This document shows positions 52,592-61,971 of a stretch of 64,000 nt of DNA, one piece after another (the first letter of the stretch is position 1; each line of letters opens with the position of its first letter). Origin of the DNA: Eubacteriaceae bacterium (GTDB lineage Bacteria > Bacillota > Clostridia > Eubacteriales > Eubacteriaceae); NCBI GenBank assembly GCA_030156895.1, contig JASGLP010000002.1, positions 58,803-122,802 of the forward strand, in the 5' to 3' direction. The notes under the pieces are model-generated. The model had not been told where the DNA came from and ran no database searches. It worked only from the letters and a program-made list of their open reading frames with translations. The translations under genes were made by a program, and so were the position numbers.

Positions 52592-52837
52592 AAATACACC
52601 TCCAATTCTTAAGAACTGTTTGTAATCATATATCTATGTTTTAAGAGTATAACATTTTATCATTAGATGATAGGTATAATCTTGCCTTTTTTAATATTAT
52701 ATTGCGTTTTTGGTTGTTTAGTCAATTTATGCAATCTAAATTTGTAGCACTTTTTGAATAGCTTTTAACTGTTTCTAAGAAAAATACGAATATAAGAATA
52801 AATATTTTTCGAAATTGCCTCACACACAAAAAAAACA
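52592..52837 (-). promoter_or_regulatory. upstream region of the PocR/AraC gene
   Basis: A 15-bp palindrome TATCAT-TAG-ATGATA at 52658-52672 and a minus-strand TATACT box at about 52645-52650 lie ahead of a GGAGGTG site. No gene in this AT-rich stretch. Confidence 0.5.
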
Positions 52838-52870
52838 AAAAGCGACATAATAATCGCTATTTGCTTTTTA
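52838..52870 (-). terminator. weak terminator after the RelA/SpoT-like gene
   Basis: AAAAAGC/GCTTTTT with an alternative inner AGCGA/TCGCT stem, followed on the minus strand by a T-rich run. Confidence 0.5.
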
Positions 52871-52924
52871 TCTTGATATGTTTCATCTGTAATTTATATT
52901 CTTATTCCAGAAGCACAATTATAA

Positions 52925-53914
52925 TTAATCAACAATATCATTCTGAAATCGCGATAAATGCTCATAAGGTAAGATTTGCCTTCCTCGAAAAAGACCACAA
53001 CCGTCATTAATCAAAGAATTATCCATGGCTGTAAACATATTGACATCCAATTCTGACAGTTCAAGCTGTTGTAAGGCGATACCCCTTTCATAGGCATTAT
53101 CAAAATAGATATTTTCGCCTTCGGGGATGGCATGGCGCCTAGCACGCTCGCTCTCCTGTCGTTTTTCGTAGCCAAGATGATTAGCTGGCCCAATCTCAGC
53201 AAAGTCGTCCATTTCTTTGGTTCGCAGCTGAACTTCAACGTAACAGCGAGCGATATTGTCATATAGCGTGATATGCAATGATTGATAACCATTCGATTCG
53301 GAATTAGCGATATAATCCCGATAATACGGGCTGACACTTTCATCTATCAGCGGTGATTTCTCTTCTCCCGCAAAGGATGCCAACTCAGCAGTAAATCCGC
53401 GTTCCTCCAGAAAACCAGGCAACTGATTGGCAACTTCATAAAGGTATTTTAATTCCTCTTCAGCAATGGTCTGCCCTGCCTTAAGGTGGCATTTTGGCAA
53501 AGAAATCACAATTCTGTATGCAATCAGATCTCGAAAGCAACTCAAAGCACTTTTAAGCTCCGGAAGGGATGGATACGTGCCCTGCTTAATATAGTAGTCG
53601 TAGATATATTCAACAATATAACCATTAAATTTAGATTCTGCCCGGATCAGCGATTTGATTCTCCCTTTAAAAGTGAAGGCCAAAAAATCATAATCTGTCG
53701 CCATTAATTTATAGAACTCTCGAATCCGCTGCGATTGGGAAGTCAAGAAATCATTGTGCTGTAGAAGTTCTGCAATTTGCAATAAAAAATTACAATGCAC
53801 CAGATCTATTTGATTATGCGTTTCCTTTGCCGACTGTCTCAGATCCTGGGAATACCTCTGTAATATTTTCAGGACGGTGTCACCTGAATATAAATAATCG
53901 TTTAGTTTTTTCAT
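52925..53914 (-). CDS. stand-alone RelA/SpoT nucleotidyltransferase-like protein
   Basis: 329 residues. The synthetase fold is evident: RIKSLIRAESKFNGYIVEYI, FRDLIAYRIVIS, NSESNGYQSLHITLYDN and CYVEVQLRTKEMDDFAEIG with NHLGYEKR following. The HD hydrolase and regulatory ACT/TGS domains of long Rel are absent, so if active it would only make (p)ppGpp or a related nucleotide. Longer than typical small alarmone synthetases (about 210-250). The N-terminal 90 residues are helical and unassigned. It is monocistronic. Confidence 0.85.
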   Translation of the reverse strand: MKKLNDYLYSGDTVLKILQRYSQDLRQSAKETHNQIDLVHCNFLLQIAELLQHNDFLTSQSQRIREFYKLMATDYDFLAFTFKGRIKSLIRAESKFNGYIVEYIYDYYIKQGTYPSLPELKSALSCFRDLIAYRIVISLPKCHLKAGQTIAEEELKYLYEVANQLPGFLEERGFTAELASFAGEEKSPLIDESVSPYYRDYIANSESNGYQSLHITLYDNIARCYVEVQLRTKEMDDFAEIGPANHLGYEKRQESERARRHAIPEGENIYFDNAYERGIALQQLELSELDVNMFTAMDNSLINDGCGLFRGRQILPYEHLSRFQNDIVD

Positions 53915-54281
53915 TGTATTTTTAGCATCCTATTTTCCAGATGCGCTTCCTTTCCAAAATAATATCTGATATCCTACAACGCTTATATATCGTTTAAAAT
54001 AATATCAATTATATCATAATTTTTCTACTCCCGCTTTCAATTTTGGCCTGATGCTTTTGTTCGAATCGCCGCACCTCTAGAAATTAAATACATGCAAATA
54101 TCCTAAACCAATAATTTGACCACTGTAACAATGTTTATAGCATTTAACTTTGTATTCACTACGGTTTTTATTCTTGATATGTTATACTAATCATTAAACA
54201 CGCATGAATATCTTAATCTATTTATTGTTATACTTTCTCATTTAGAAGTCTTATTTTTTACAAAGAAAGGAATGACCCCAA
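53915..54281 (+). other. intergenic region upstream of the NRPS gene
   Basis: About 370 AT-rich bases between divergent genes. A TATACT box at about 54183-54188 could be the NRPS -10, but I cannot find a good -35 at 17 bases. AAAGGAATGACCCC is the ribosome site for the NRPS. No gene or repeat recognised. Confidence 0.5.
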
Positions 54282-57200
54282 ATGAAAAATTTCGATATTA
54301 AGACCCCTAAAACTGATTCCAGCAATTCAGAAGAAAAAAGTCTGGCATATTTCAGACAAATTTTCGCTGGCCTGGAAATTGATTCTAATCCGATTTATGA
54401 TTTTCCTGATAATATCAACAAAACTTCACCTCCCGCCGAATGCTTAACAAGTGATTTTTCCCGCATTTATTCTTCCAGTGAGCTCTCTGCTTTGCTGACA
54501 AATTCAGATATCAAACCAAAAACTTTTTTTACAGCCGTTTTCGCTTATACTTTAGCTAAATTCACTGGTCAAACTGAAAGTGTATTTTGTCTGCAATCAA
54601 CGAATAATGCTGACTCAATTTTGCCTTATTATCAAAAAATTGATGAACATCTTACAATCTTCGAATACCTTAATCTGGTTAAAACAAATGTTCAGGAGAC
54701 TCTTTCACATACTCAATGCGCCTTTTCCAAACTGTCAAAAGAGTTAGACTTAAATGCTGATTTACGTTTTATCTATGAAGAAATTTCCGATCATCCTTGC
54801 GATGTAGGCCATGCCCATCTGGCTCTTATTATTTCTCCCAAAGGCCAAAGCTTTGTAATGAAGCTTTGCTATCGTGAGGATTTATATAAAAAGGAAACAA
54901 TTTTAAGTTTTACCGATCTGTTTGAAAAAACCATTAAGGGTTTTTTGAGTGATAGCAAGCTTAAAGATATTACTTTGATCTCGGATACTGACCGATTGCG
55001 TTGCGAGGCCTTCAATCAGACGGATGTATCCTACGATACTAGTCTGACAATGGTCGATATGCTTAGAAAACAAGCTCGCGAAACACCAGACCTGACAGCA
55101 GTCGTCTATCAGGATACGATTCTCAGTTATCAGCAGTTGAACACTTTATCAGACCGTCTGGCCAAATACATCAAAAGCTTTAATACTAGTCGCGAAGATA
55201 TCGTCCCTATTTTATTGCCTAAAAACGAAATGATGGTGATAACTGCCATTGCCGTCATTAAAGCCGGAGCCGCCTATCAACCCCTGGATCCTAGCTATCC
55301 TATTGATCGCATCAGCTTCATGATTTCTGATACCCAAGCAAAACTGATGATCGTTGACGAAGATCTGCAGCATTTAATTCCTGATTTTCAGGGACAACTT
55401 ATTTTTACTAAAGAGATCGATTCGCTGCCCGACTCCGAGATAGTGCTTTCCGATCCTGAGCCCGAGGATCTCTTTATTATGCTCTACACATCCGGATCGA
55501 CAGGCGTGCCAAAAGGCGTTATGCTGGAACACCGCAATCTTGTTTGTTTCTGTCAGTGGCATCACCGCTACTATGACCTGGATCAGACTTCCCGGGTTGC
55601 CGCATATGCCAGCTTTGGCTTTGATGCCAGCATGATGGATACCTATCCGATTCTGACCATCGGTGGAACCCTGCATATTATTGCCGATGAAATCCGACTG
55701 GACCTCCTGCGCCTTAATGACTATTTTGAAGAAAACGGTGTGACTCATGTCTTTATGACCACCCAGGTTGGACGACAATTTGCCGATACCATGACCAATC
55801 ATTCACTCAAGCATTTATCAACCGGTGGTGAAAAGCTGGCATCCATCGATCCACCAGCTTATCATTTTCACAACCTCTACGGCCCTACCGAAACAGCTGT
55901 CATTGCCACCTCATTTCTGGTTGACCGAAAATATGATAACATCCCCATTGGCAAAGCCCTTGATAATGTAAAAATCTATATCTTAGACAGTCATAAGCGG
56001 CAAGTGCCAATTGGAGTTCCCGGTGAATTATGTATCGCAGGTCAGCATGTCTCAAGGGGCTATTTAAACCGGCCTGAAGTCACCGCAACAGCTTTTGGAA
56101 AAAACCCCTTTTGTGATCAAGCACCCTATGACCGAATCTACTATTCTGGTGATATTGTCCGTTATCTGCCAGATGGCAACATTGAGTTTGTCGGCCGCAG
56201 GGATGCTCAGATAAAAATCCGTGGCTTCAGAGTCGAGCTCACCGAAATTGAAGCTATTATCAGGCAATTTCCCGGCATCAAAGATACCACGGTGGTTGCT
56301 TATGATGACCCCAGCGGTGTCAAATATATTACCGCCTATATTGTCGCTGATGAAACCATCAGCATAACTGCCCTGAATACCTTTATTGAGGCTGAAAAAC
56401 CACCTTATATGGTGCCGGCAGTGACCATGCAGATTGATGAAATTCCCTTGAATCAGAATATGAAAGTCAACAAAAAAGCACTGCCGCAACCAGTCAAAAA
56501 ACAGTTTGATGTCGTTCCTCCCCAAAATCCTACTCAGCAGAAAATCTTCGACTGCATTGCTAAAATTTTGGGACACGAAGAATTCGGCATCACCACCGAT
56601 CTGCAGGATGCCGGACTGACTTCTATCGGAACAGTTTCTCTGAATGTCAAACTCTCCAATCTTTTTGGGGTAGTGGTTAAAACCCGTGATCTGATGACCC
56701 ATAACAGTGTTGTAAAACTTGAAGCCTTTTTTAATCAGGCTGAAAAGCAGGTGAACACTGCACCGAAACTGGATGCCTATCCCCTTTCACAAACACAAAT
56801 GGGATTATTTGTAGAATCCATGGCCGAACCGGAGGAACTTTTATATCACATTCCCTTTTTATTTAAGCTCCATCCCGATGTTGATCTTCTACGTCTTAAA
56901 GCAGCAATTGAAACAGCTATTAATGCCCATTCCTATATTAAAACCCGCTTCTTTATGGATGATGACGGTGAAATTATGCAAAGACGCCGAGATGACAGTC
57001 CCTTCACCCTCCATATCCGTGACTATCTGGATATGGATAAACTGGTTACACCTTTTAGGCTGATTGACGGGCGCCTCTTCAACACCTCCCTATACGAAAC
57101 TAAAGATGGTAACTATTTCTTTATTGATATCCATCACGCAATTTCTGACGGAAGCTCTTTAAATATTCTTCTGGAAGATATCAATGCGGCTTATGCTGGA

Positions 57201-60200
57201 GCACCAGTCGAAGCTGAAAGCTACACGGCCTTTGATGCAGCCCTCGATGAACAAACCAACCGGGCCAGTGACGTTTATAGCCAGGCTAAGGATTATTACA
57301 CCAGCCTTTTCTCCAACTGTGATTTGAATTTTCTGCCAGGGCCGGATAAAAATGAAACTGAAAAAACGCTGGGTGAAGTCAATTATTATCCGCAAGATCT
57401 GAGTGTTGCAGCCGTTTACGACTACTGTGAAGCGCAAAAGATTACCCCAAATTCATTTTTTGTTGGCTTGTTTGGTTACGTTTTGGGCCGCTACAACAAT
57501 AAAAACCATAGTGTTTTTACAACTATTTATAATGGCCGAAATGATTCCCGAATGGATCGTTCAATGGGAATGTATGTCAAAACACTGCCCGTACACTGTC
57601 AGCTGGAATCTCCTGCCAGTCAGCTTTTTGCTGCCACCAAAAAGCAATTGATGGACAGCATGGATCATGATATCTATTCTTTTGCCGAAATAAGCCACGC
57701 CTTTGGAATTACCGCTGATATAATGTTTATTTATCAGGGCGATAGTTTTGAATTCTCCAAGCTGGCTGGCCTGCCCACAGAGGCTCTGGAAGTCATGAGT
57801 GAAGGCGTTATTGCCGCTATCTCGGTGGAAGTATTCATCAACGAAGGTCGTTTCCACTTCCGCTCAACCTTTGAAAGCAATCGTTATGAAGACAGCTCAA
57901 TCCAGGCGCTGCTTAGTAATCTATCATTGGCAGCACAGCAGGTACTGACAAGAGAAGATTTATCGCAGATTGGCTTACTGTTTGATGAAGCAAGGGAAAT
58001 GGTTGATGATCCCCGATTTTATAGCCATACCTTTGTGGAACTCTTCATGTCCACTGCTGAAAAATTCCCTGATCACATCGCTGTCAAGGATAAAAAAGGA
58101 ACCTTTAGCTACGCCCAGTTGGATGCGGCATCCGATGTCCTGGCCGTCAAACTGCTAGAAGCCGGTGTTCAGAAAGAAGATTTTATCGGTGTCCTCTCTG
58201 GTCGAACCCGGGAATTTATAATCGGAGCTGTTGCTGCTATGAAAGCCGGTGGCGCTTATGTTCCCCTCGATCCAGAATATCCCGAAGACCGCCTGCGTTA
58301 TATGATGGAAGATTCAGCCGCTAAGGTTCTTTTATATGTTAGTGAGCATCAGCACCTGACCCGTTTTTTTGAAAGACAGACCATTAACCTCGATGCCATT
58401 ACCGCTAATGGTATTCCTCAAGCAGATAAAAGCTGGCTGGCCAGTCAACCACTACCTGAAAATCTGGCCTATATGATTTATACTTCCGGTTCCACCGGCA
58501 AACCCAAAGGGGTGATGATCAATCACAGCAACTTGACCAATCTGATTTTTAATCAGACAGAAGAACTAAATATTACTGAAAATACCCGTTGCGCCCAGTA
58601 TTCCAGTTTCTGTTTCGATGCCTCGGTCGTGGGGATCTTCCCATATCTGGCCAACGGTTCAATGGTATATCTGTATGCCGAAGAAGACCGCAAGGACGCT
58701 GTCAAGGTCTGCCAGATCCTCATTGATGAAGGGATCAATATTTCCGTCTTTCCCACTCAAATGGGCGAAATAATTATCGATAGTATGACCGCCGACTCTA
58801 AACTGACCCATATTATCGTCGGCGGGGAAAAACTAAAGCATTTTTATGACCGGTCTTTTACCATCGTTAACGGCTACGGCCCCACTGAAAGCACCGTTGA
58901 AACCACCCGTTTTGATGTTGATCAGGAATACCGCAATATCCCCATTGGAAAATCCTTAACCAATGTCCGTTCCTATATTGTCGATGAGCAATTTAATCAG
59001 CTTCCGATCGGTATGCCTGGTGAACTGTGTCATGCGGGACGACAAATCGGCCGTGGTTATCATAATCTGCCCGAAAAAACAGCTGCGGCTTTTGTCCCCA
59101 ACCCCTTTAGCACTGGGCCAGATGATCAGGTCATGTATCGTACCGGTGATATGGTTCGCCGCCGCGGTGATGGGCTGATTGAATATATTGGTCGAATTGA
59201 TTCGCAGGTTAAGATCAGGGGCTATCGTATTGAATTAGGCGAAATTGAAGGTGCTATGCTGACTGCCGATGGCATTAAAGAAGCTGCTGTTACCGTGCTG
59301 GAGCAAGCTGGCAACCAGTATATCATCGGCTATTACACGAAAGCGGATGGTGAAATCGACCCTAAGGTCTGGCACCATCTGCTTATCTCTAAACTACCTG
59401 AATATATGATTCCAGCCTTTTATATGCGGCTAGACAAAATGCCAATTACACCCGGTGGCAAAATCGATAAAAAAGCTTTACCATTGCCGGAAACCGGTCT
59501 AAAATCCGCCGATTATCAGGCTCCCGAAACGGCACTTGAAAAACAGCTTTGTGAGATATTTGAAGCCACCCTGGGACTTAAACGTATCAGTATTCTAGAT
59601 GACTTCTTCACGATTGGCGGCAGTTCAATTTCGGCCACAAAAGTCGCCATGAAATGTATGAGCCAGAACATTCCCCTTGCTTATGCTGATCTGTTTGAAT
59701 ATAAAACGGTGAAAAATCTGGCGGCTTTCATCGAACAAGATCAGGCTCAAACGACTGATCCAGATGATATCATCAGAAATTTTGATTACGAAAAACTGCA
59801 GCCTGTCTTGGCCCAAAACACCGAAAACAATCTTGATTTCCTAAAAGTCAGCGAGCTGGGCGACATTATCCTAACCGGAGCAACTGGATTTTTAGGCATC
59901 CACGTCTTAAAGGAATTTATTGAACATTTTAACGGTAAAGTCACCTGTTTTATTCGCAAGGGGCGATCCCATTCATTACAACAGCGAATTAAAACCATGC
60001 TGATCTATTATTTCGACCGCGATTATGAAGAGCTTTTCGATAGCCGAATCTTCTGCGTCGAAGGAGATATTACTAATCCTGACAGTGTCATGTCGCTGGC
60101 AGCGATTGATGCTGCGACTGTCATCAACTGTGCGGCCTGTGTTAAGCATTTTGTTGCAGACGACACCCTGGAAAAAATTAATTTCCACGGCGTTGAAAAT

Positions 60201-60971
60201 CTAATCAAACTGTGTTGCGAAACCAATAAAAAGCTGATTCAAGTTTCCACCGTCAGCATCGCCGGCGAAGGCCTAAATGGCCAACCGCCACTTGATAAAC
60301 GATTTGAAGAAAGCGAACTCTATTTCGGCCAGAGCCTTGAAAACGCCTATGTTCATTCCAAATTTTTAGCTGAACGGGCGGTATTGGCAGCGATCGCAAA
60401 AGACAATCTGAAAGCAAAAATCATGCGGGTTGGTAATCTAATGAGCCGCAACAGCGATGGTGAATTCCAGATCAACTTCCTGAGAAGCGGTTTTATGCGC
60501 AGCCTCAAAGGCTATAAAATTCTGGAATGCTTCCCCATCAGCGGACTCATCCAGGCGGTTGAATTCTCGCCCATTGATGTAACTGCACATGCCATTTTAA
60601 AACTGACGCAAAGTAATCAGGATTTAACCGTTTTTCATCCTTTTAATAATCATACTATTTTTATGGCTGATATTATAAGCGAAATGAACACCTATGGATT
60701 TAATATCGACGTGGTCAGTGACGAAGAATTCCAGGCCGCTCTGCAGGCCGGGATGGCCAACCCAGAGGTTTCTCCGGCAATATCCGGTCTGATCGTCTAC
60801 CTTTCCAGTGATACGGAGAATACAGTCTATGAAATTGGCTCAAATAATCATTTTACTTCCGAAGTTTTATACCGGATCGGGCACCGATGGCCGATAACCA
60901 ATGAAACCTATTTGCATAAATCCATCAAGGCCTTAGATGGACTTGGTTTCTTTGATATTGATGAAAATTAA
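54282..60971 (+). CDS. nonribosomal peptide synthetase: partial C - A - T - C - A - T - thioester reductase
   Basis: 2229 residues. Residues 1-250: C-terminal lobe of a condensation domain with no HHxxxDG. A1 (about 260-745): core YTSGSTGVPKG near 401, FDAS near 446, YGPTE near 533, NKKALP near 730. T1: LTSIG, Ser781. C2 (about 830-1230): HHAISDG, His951-His952. A2 (about 1245-1740): YTSGSTGKPKG near 1399, FDAS near 1444, YGPTES near 1530, GGKIDKKALP. T2: GGSSIS, Ser1782. Reductase (about 1850-2229): GATGFLG at 1866-1872 and Tyr2023-x3-Lys2027. It should link two amino acids and release a dipeptide aldehyde, as in AusA-type and gut clostridial NRPSs that yield pyrazinones. My hand-read pocket residues are D-A-M-F-S-G-L-V-I (A1) and D-A-V-V-I-G-G-V-E (A2); I cannot assign substrates. 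No PPTase gene is nearby. Confidence 0.93.
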   Translation: MKNFDIKTPKTDSSNSEEKSLAYFRQIFAGLEIDSNPIYDFPDNINKTSPPAECLTSDFSRIYSSSELSALLTNSDIKPKTFFTAVFAYTLAKFTGQTESVFCLQSTNNADSILPYYQKIDEHLTIFEYLNLVKTNVQETLSHTQCAFSKLSKELDLNADLRFIYEEISDHPCDVGHAHLALIISPKGQSFVMKLCYREDLYKKETILSFTDLFEKTIKGFLSDSKLKDITLISDTDRLRCEAFNQTDVSYDTSLTMVDMLRKQARETPDLTAVVYQDTILSYQQLNTLSDRLAKYIKSFNTSREDIVPILLPKNEMMVITAIAVIKAGAAYQPLDPSYPIDRISFMISDTQAKLMIVDEDLQHLIPDFQGQLIFTKEIDSLPDSEIVLSDPEPEDLFIMLYTSGSTGVPKGVMLEHRNLVCFCQWHHRYYDLDQTSRVAAYASFGFDASMMDTYPILTIGGTLHIIADEIRLDLLRLNDYFEENGVTHVFMTTQVGRQFADTMTNHSLKHLSTGGEKLASIDPPAYHFHNLYGPTETAVIATSFLVDRKYDNIPIGKALDNVKIYILDSHKRQVPIGVPGELCIAGQHVSRGYLNRPEVTATAFGKNPFCDQAPYDRIYYSGDIVRYLPDGNIEFVGRRDAQIKIRGFRVELTEIEAIIRQFPGIKDTTVVAYDDPSGVKYITAYIVADETISITALNTFIEAEKPPYMVPAVTMQIDEIPLNQNMKVNKKALPQPVKKQFDVVPPQNPTQQKIFDCIAKILGHEEFGITTDLQDAGLTSIGTVSLNVKLSNLFGVVVKTRDLMTHNSVVKLEAFFNQAEKQVNTAPKLDAYPLSQTQMGLFVESMAEPEELLYHIPFLFKLHPDVDLLRLKAAIETAINAHSYIKTRFFMDDDGEIMQRRRDDSPFTLHIRDYLDMDKLVTPFRLIDGRLFNTSLYETKDGNYFFIDIHHAISDGSSLNILLEDINAAYAGAPVEAESYTAFDAALDEQTNRASDVYSQAKDYYTSLFSNCDLNFLPGPDKNETEKTLGEVNYYPQDLSVAAVYDYCEAQKITPNSFFVGLFGYVLGRYNNKNHSVFTTIYNGRNDSRMDRSMGMYVKTLPVHCQLESPASQLFAATKKQLMDSMDHDIYSFAEISHAFGITADIMFIYQGDSFEFSKLAGLPTEALEVMSEGVIAAISVEVFINEGRFHFRSTFESNRYEDSSIQALLSNLSLAAQQVLTREDLSQIGLLFDEAREMVDDPRFYSHTFVELFMSTAEKFPDHIAVKDKKGTFSYAQLDAASDVLAVKLLEAGVQKEDFIGVLSGRTREFIIGAVAAMKAGGAYVPLDPEYPEDRLRYMMEDSAAKVLLYVSEHQHLTRFFERQTINLDAITANGIPQADKSWLASQPLPENLAYMIYTSGSTGKPKGVMINHSNLTNLIFNQTEELNITENTRCAQYSSFCFDASVVGIFPYLANGSMVYLYAEEDRKDAVKVCQILIDEGINISVFPTQMGEIIIDSMTADSKLTHIIVGGEKLKHFYDRSFTIVNGYGPTESTVETTRFDVDQEYRNIPIGKSLTNVRSYIVDEQFNQLPIGMPGELCHAGRQIGRGYHNLPEKTAAAFVPNPFSTGPDDQVMYRTGDMVRRRGDGLIEYIGRIDSQVKIRGYRIELGEIEGAMLTADGIKEAAVTVLEQAGNQYIIGYYTKADGEIDPKVWHHLLISKLPEYMIPAFYMRLDKMPITPGGKIDKKALPLPETGLKSADYQAPETALEKQLCEIFEATLGLKRISILDDFFTIGGSSISATKVAMKCMSQNIPLAYADLFEYKTVKNLAAFIEQDQAQTTDPDDIIRNFDYEKLQPVLAQNTENNLDFLKVSELGDIILTGATGFLGIHVLKEFIEHFNGKVTCFIRKGRSHSLQQRIKTMLIYYFDRDYEELFDSRIFCVEGDITNPDSVMSLAAIDAATVINCAACVKHFVADDTLEKINFHGVENLIKLCCETNKKLIQVSTVSIAGEGLNGQPPLDKRFEESELYFGQSLENAYVHSKFLAERAVLAAIAKDNLKAKIMRVGNLMSRNSDGEFQINFLRSGFMRSLKGYKILECFPISGLIQAVEFSPIDVTAHAILKLTQSNQDLTVFHPFNNHTIFMADIISEMNTYGFNIDVVSDEEFQAALQAGMANPEVSPAISGLIVYLSSDTENTVYEIGSNNHFTSEVLYRIGHRWPITNETYLHKSIKALDGLGFFDIDEN

Positions 60972-61005
60972 GGGCTAAAAACAATCGCATAAACTCGATC
61001 GCAGC

Positions 61006-61158
61006 GTGTAGACAAACCCCGCACAAACCAATTGAATTTCGTAGGCTGCTATGGTTTCGTACAGTTGCCTAATTTGAAAACCGTAATAATCAGCGTTTTT
61101 AAGCCAACTGTTCGCACGAATGCAGCCTACTGAAAAGTCAATTGTCGGTGCTCAGGTG
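61006..61158 (-). repeat. structured intergenic repeat, copy 2
   Basis: The inverted counterpart of 11951-12102. Its own hairpin is kept: CAATTG near each end, TAGGCTGC pairing with GCAGCCTA, and ACAGTTG with CAACTGT. It starts 34 bases after the NRPS stop. Homology ends at GTGTAGACAAACCCC on the left and GGTGCTCAGGTG on the right. Confidence 0.8.
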
Positions 61159-61252
61159 TATAAAATTAACTTTCTCTTCAGGTACCGGGAATGACCAAAG
61201 TCCTGGCTCATTTTCCTGCTTGAGAAAAATACTGGCGCTATTAGACTAAATT

Positions 61253-61282
61253 AGATACAATCAATACGATAGGATTGTATCT
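61253..61282 (+). promoter_or_regulatory. dyad and promoter before the HFCD flavoprotein gene
   Basis: AGATACAATC and GATTGTATCT are perfect 10-bp arms with 10 bases between. TTAGAC (about 61241-61246), an 18-base spacer and TACGAT in the loop form a possible promoter, so a bound repressor would cover it. The dyad ends 25 bases before the ATG. Confidence 0.6.
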
Positions 61283-61306
61283 TGTCTTTATTACAAGGAG
61301 AACATT

Positions 61307-61915
61307 ATGCTAAAAAATAAAACAATCACCCTCGGCATCACTGCCTGCAGTCCCGCCATCAAAGCACTTGACCTGATAACTGAACTCCGAAAACTAGGTG
61401 CATCCGTCCACGTGATAATGACCCCCAATGCAGCTAATTTCGTTTCCCCTCTCTTAATTCAAAGGGAAGCCGGAACACCAGTTTTGATCGAACAATTCGA
61501 GCTGCCAAAAGTATATGACACCAATCATCAGTCTGTCGCCGCTCGCTCGGATTTGCTCTTACTTGCACCAGCTTCCGCCAACACTTTAGGTAAAACCGCC
61601 AACGGAATTGCGGATAATTTACTATCGACCAACATCCTTTCGGCTAAGACACCGATTATGGTGGCAACCCACATCAACCCAACCATGTACAGCAAAAAAA
61701 GTGTCCAACGAAACATCGCTCAGTTAAAAGAGGACGGTTTTATTTTCGTCGAACACCCCGATGAAAACGCCCAATTTAAAAGTTTATTTGCCGGTGTAGA
61801 AGCTATTATTGAAACTGTTAAAAGGGTGTTAGGCAAAGAGGTCAGCCCGGATACTACCAGCGATCAAGCAGCAAATTCTAATCAGAACCTTATTTTCGAT
61901 GAATTTCATGATTAA
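61307..61915 (+). CDS. HFCD-family flavoprotein (UbiX/EpiD/CoaC-like)
   Basis: 202 residues. The FMN-binding Rossmann fold begins TITLGITACSPAIKALDLIT; LLLAPASANTLGKTANGIAD is the diagnostic PASANT segment of homo-oligomeric flavin-containing Cys decarboxylases, and THINPTMYSK follows. Members decarboxylate phosphopantothenoylcysteine or peptide C-terminal Cys, or prenylate flavin. The usual GSIAAYK start and the HHH signature are altered here, so which reaction applies is unclear. It is downstream of the NRPS on the same strand but has its own promoter-like dyad. A tailoring role is speculative. C-terminal 25 residues are low complexity. Confidence 0.8.
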   Translation: MLKNKTITLGITACSPAIKALDLITELRKLGASVHVIMTPNAANFVSPLLIQREAGTPVLIEQFELPKVYDTNHQSVAARSDLLLLAPASANTLGKTANGIADNLLSTNILSAKTPIMVATHINPTMYSKKSVQRNIAQLKEDGFIFVEHPDENAQFKSLFAGVEAIIETVKRVLGKEVSPDTTSDQAANSNQNLIFDEFHD

Positions 61916-61971
61916 AACATCGCCTCAGTGACTTTTGAGAAAACTGTAAAACTGCTTCGATATGACTACTT

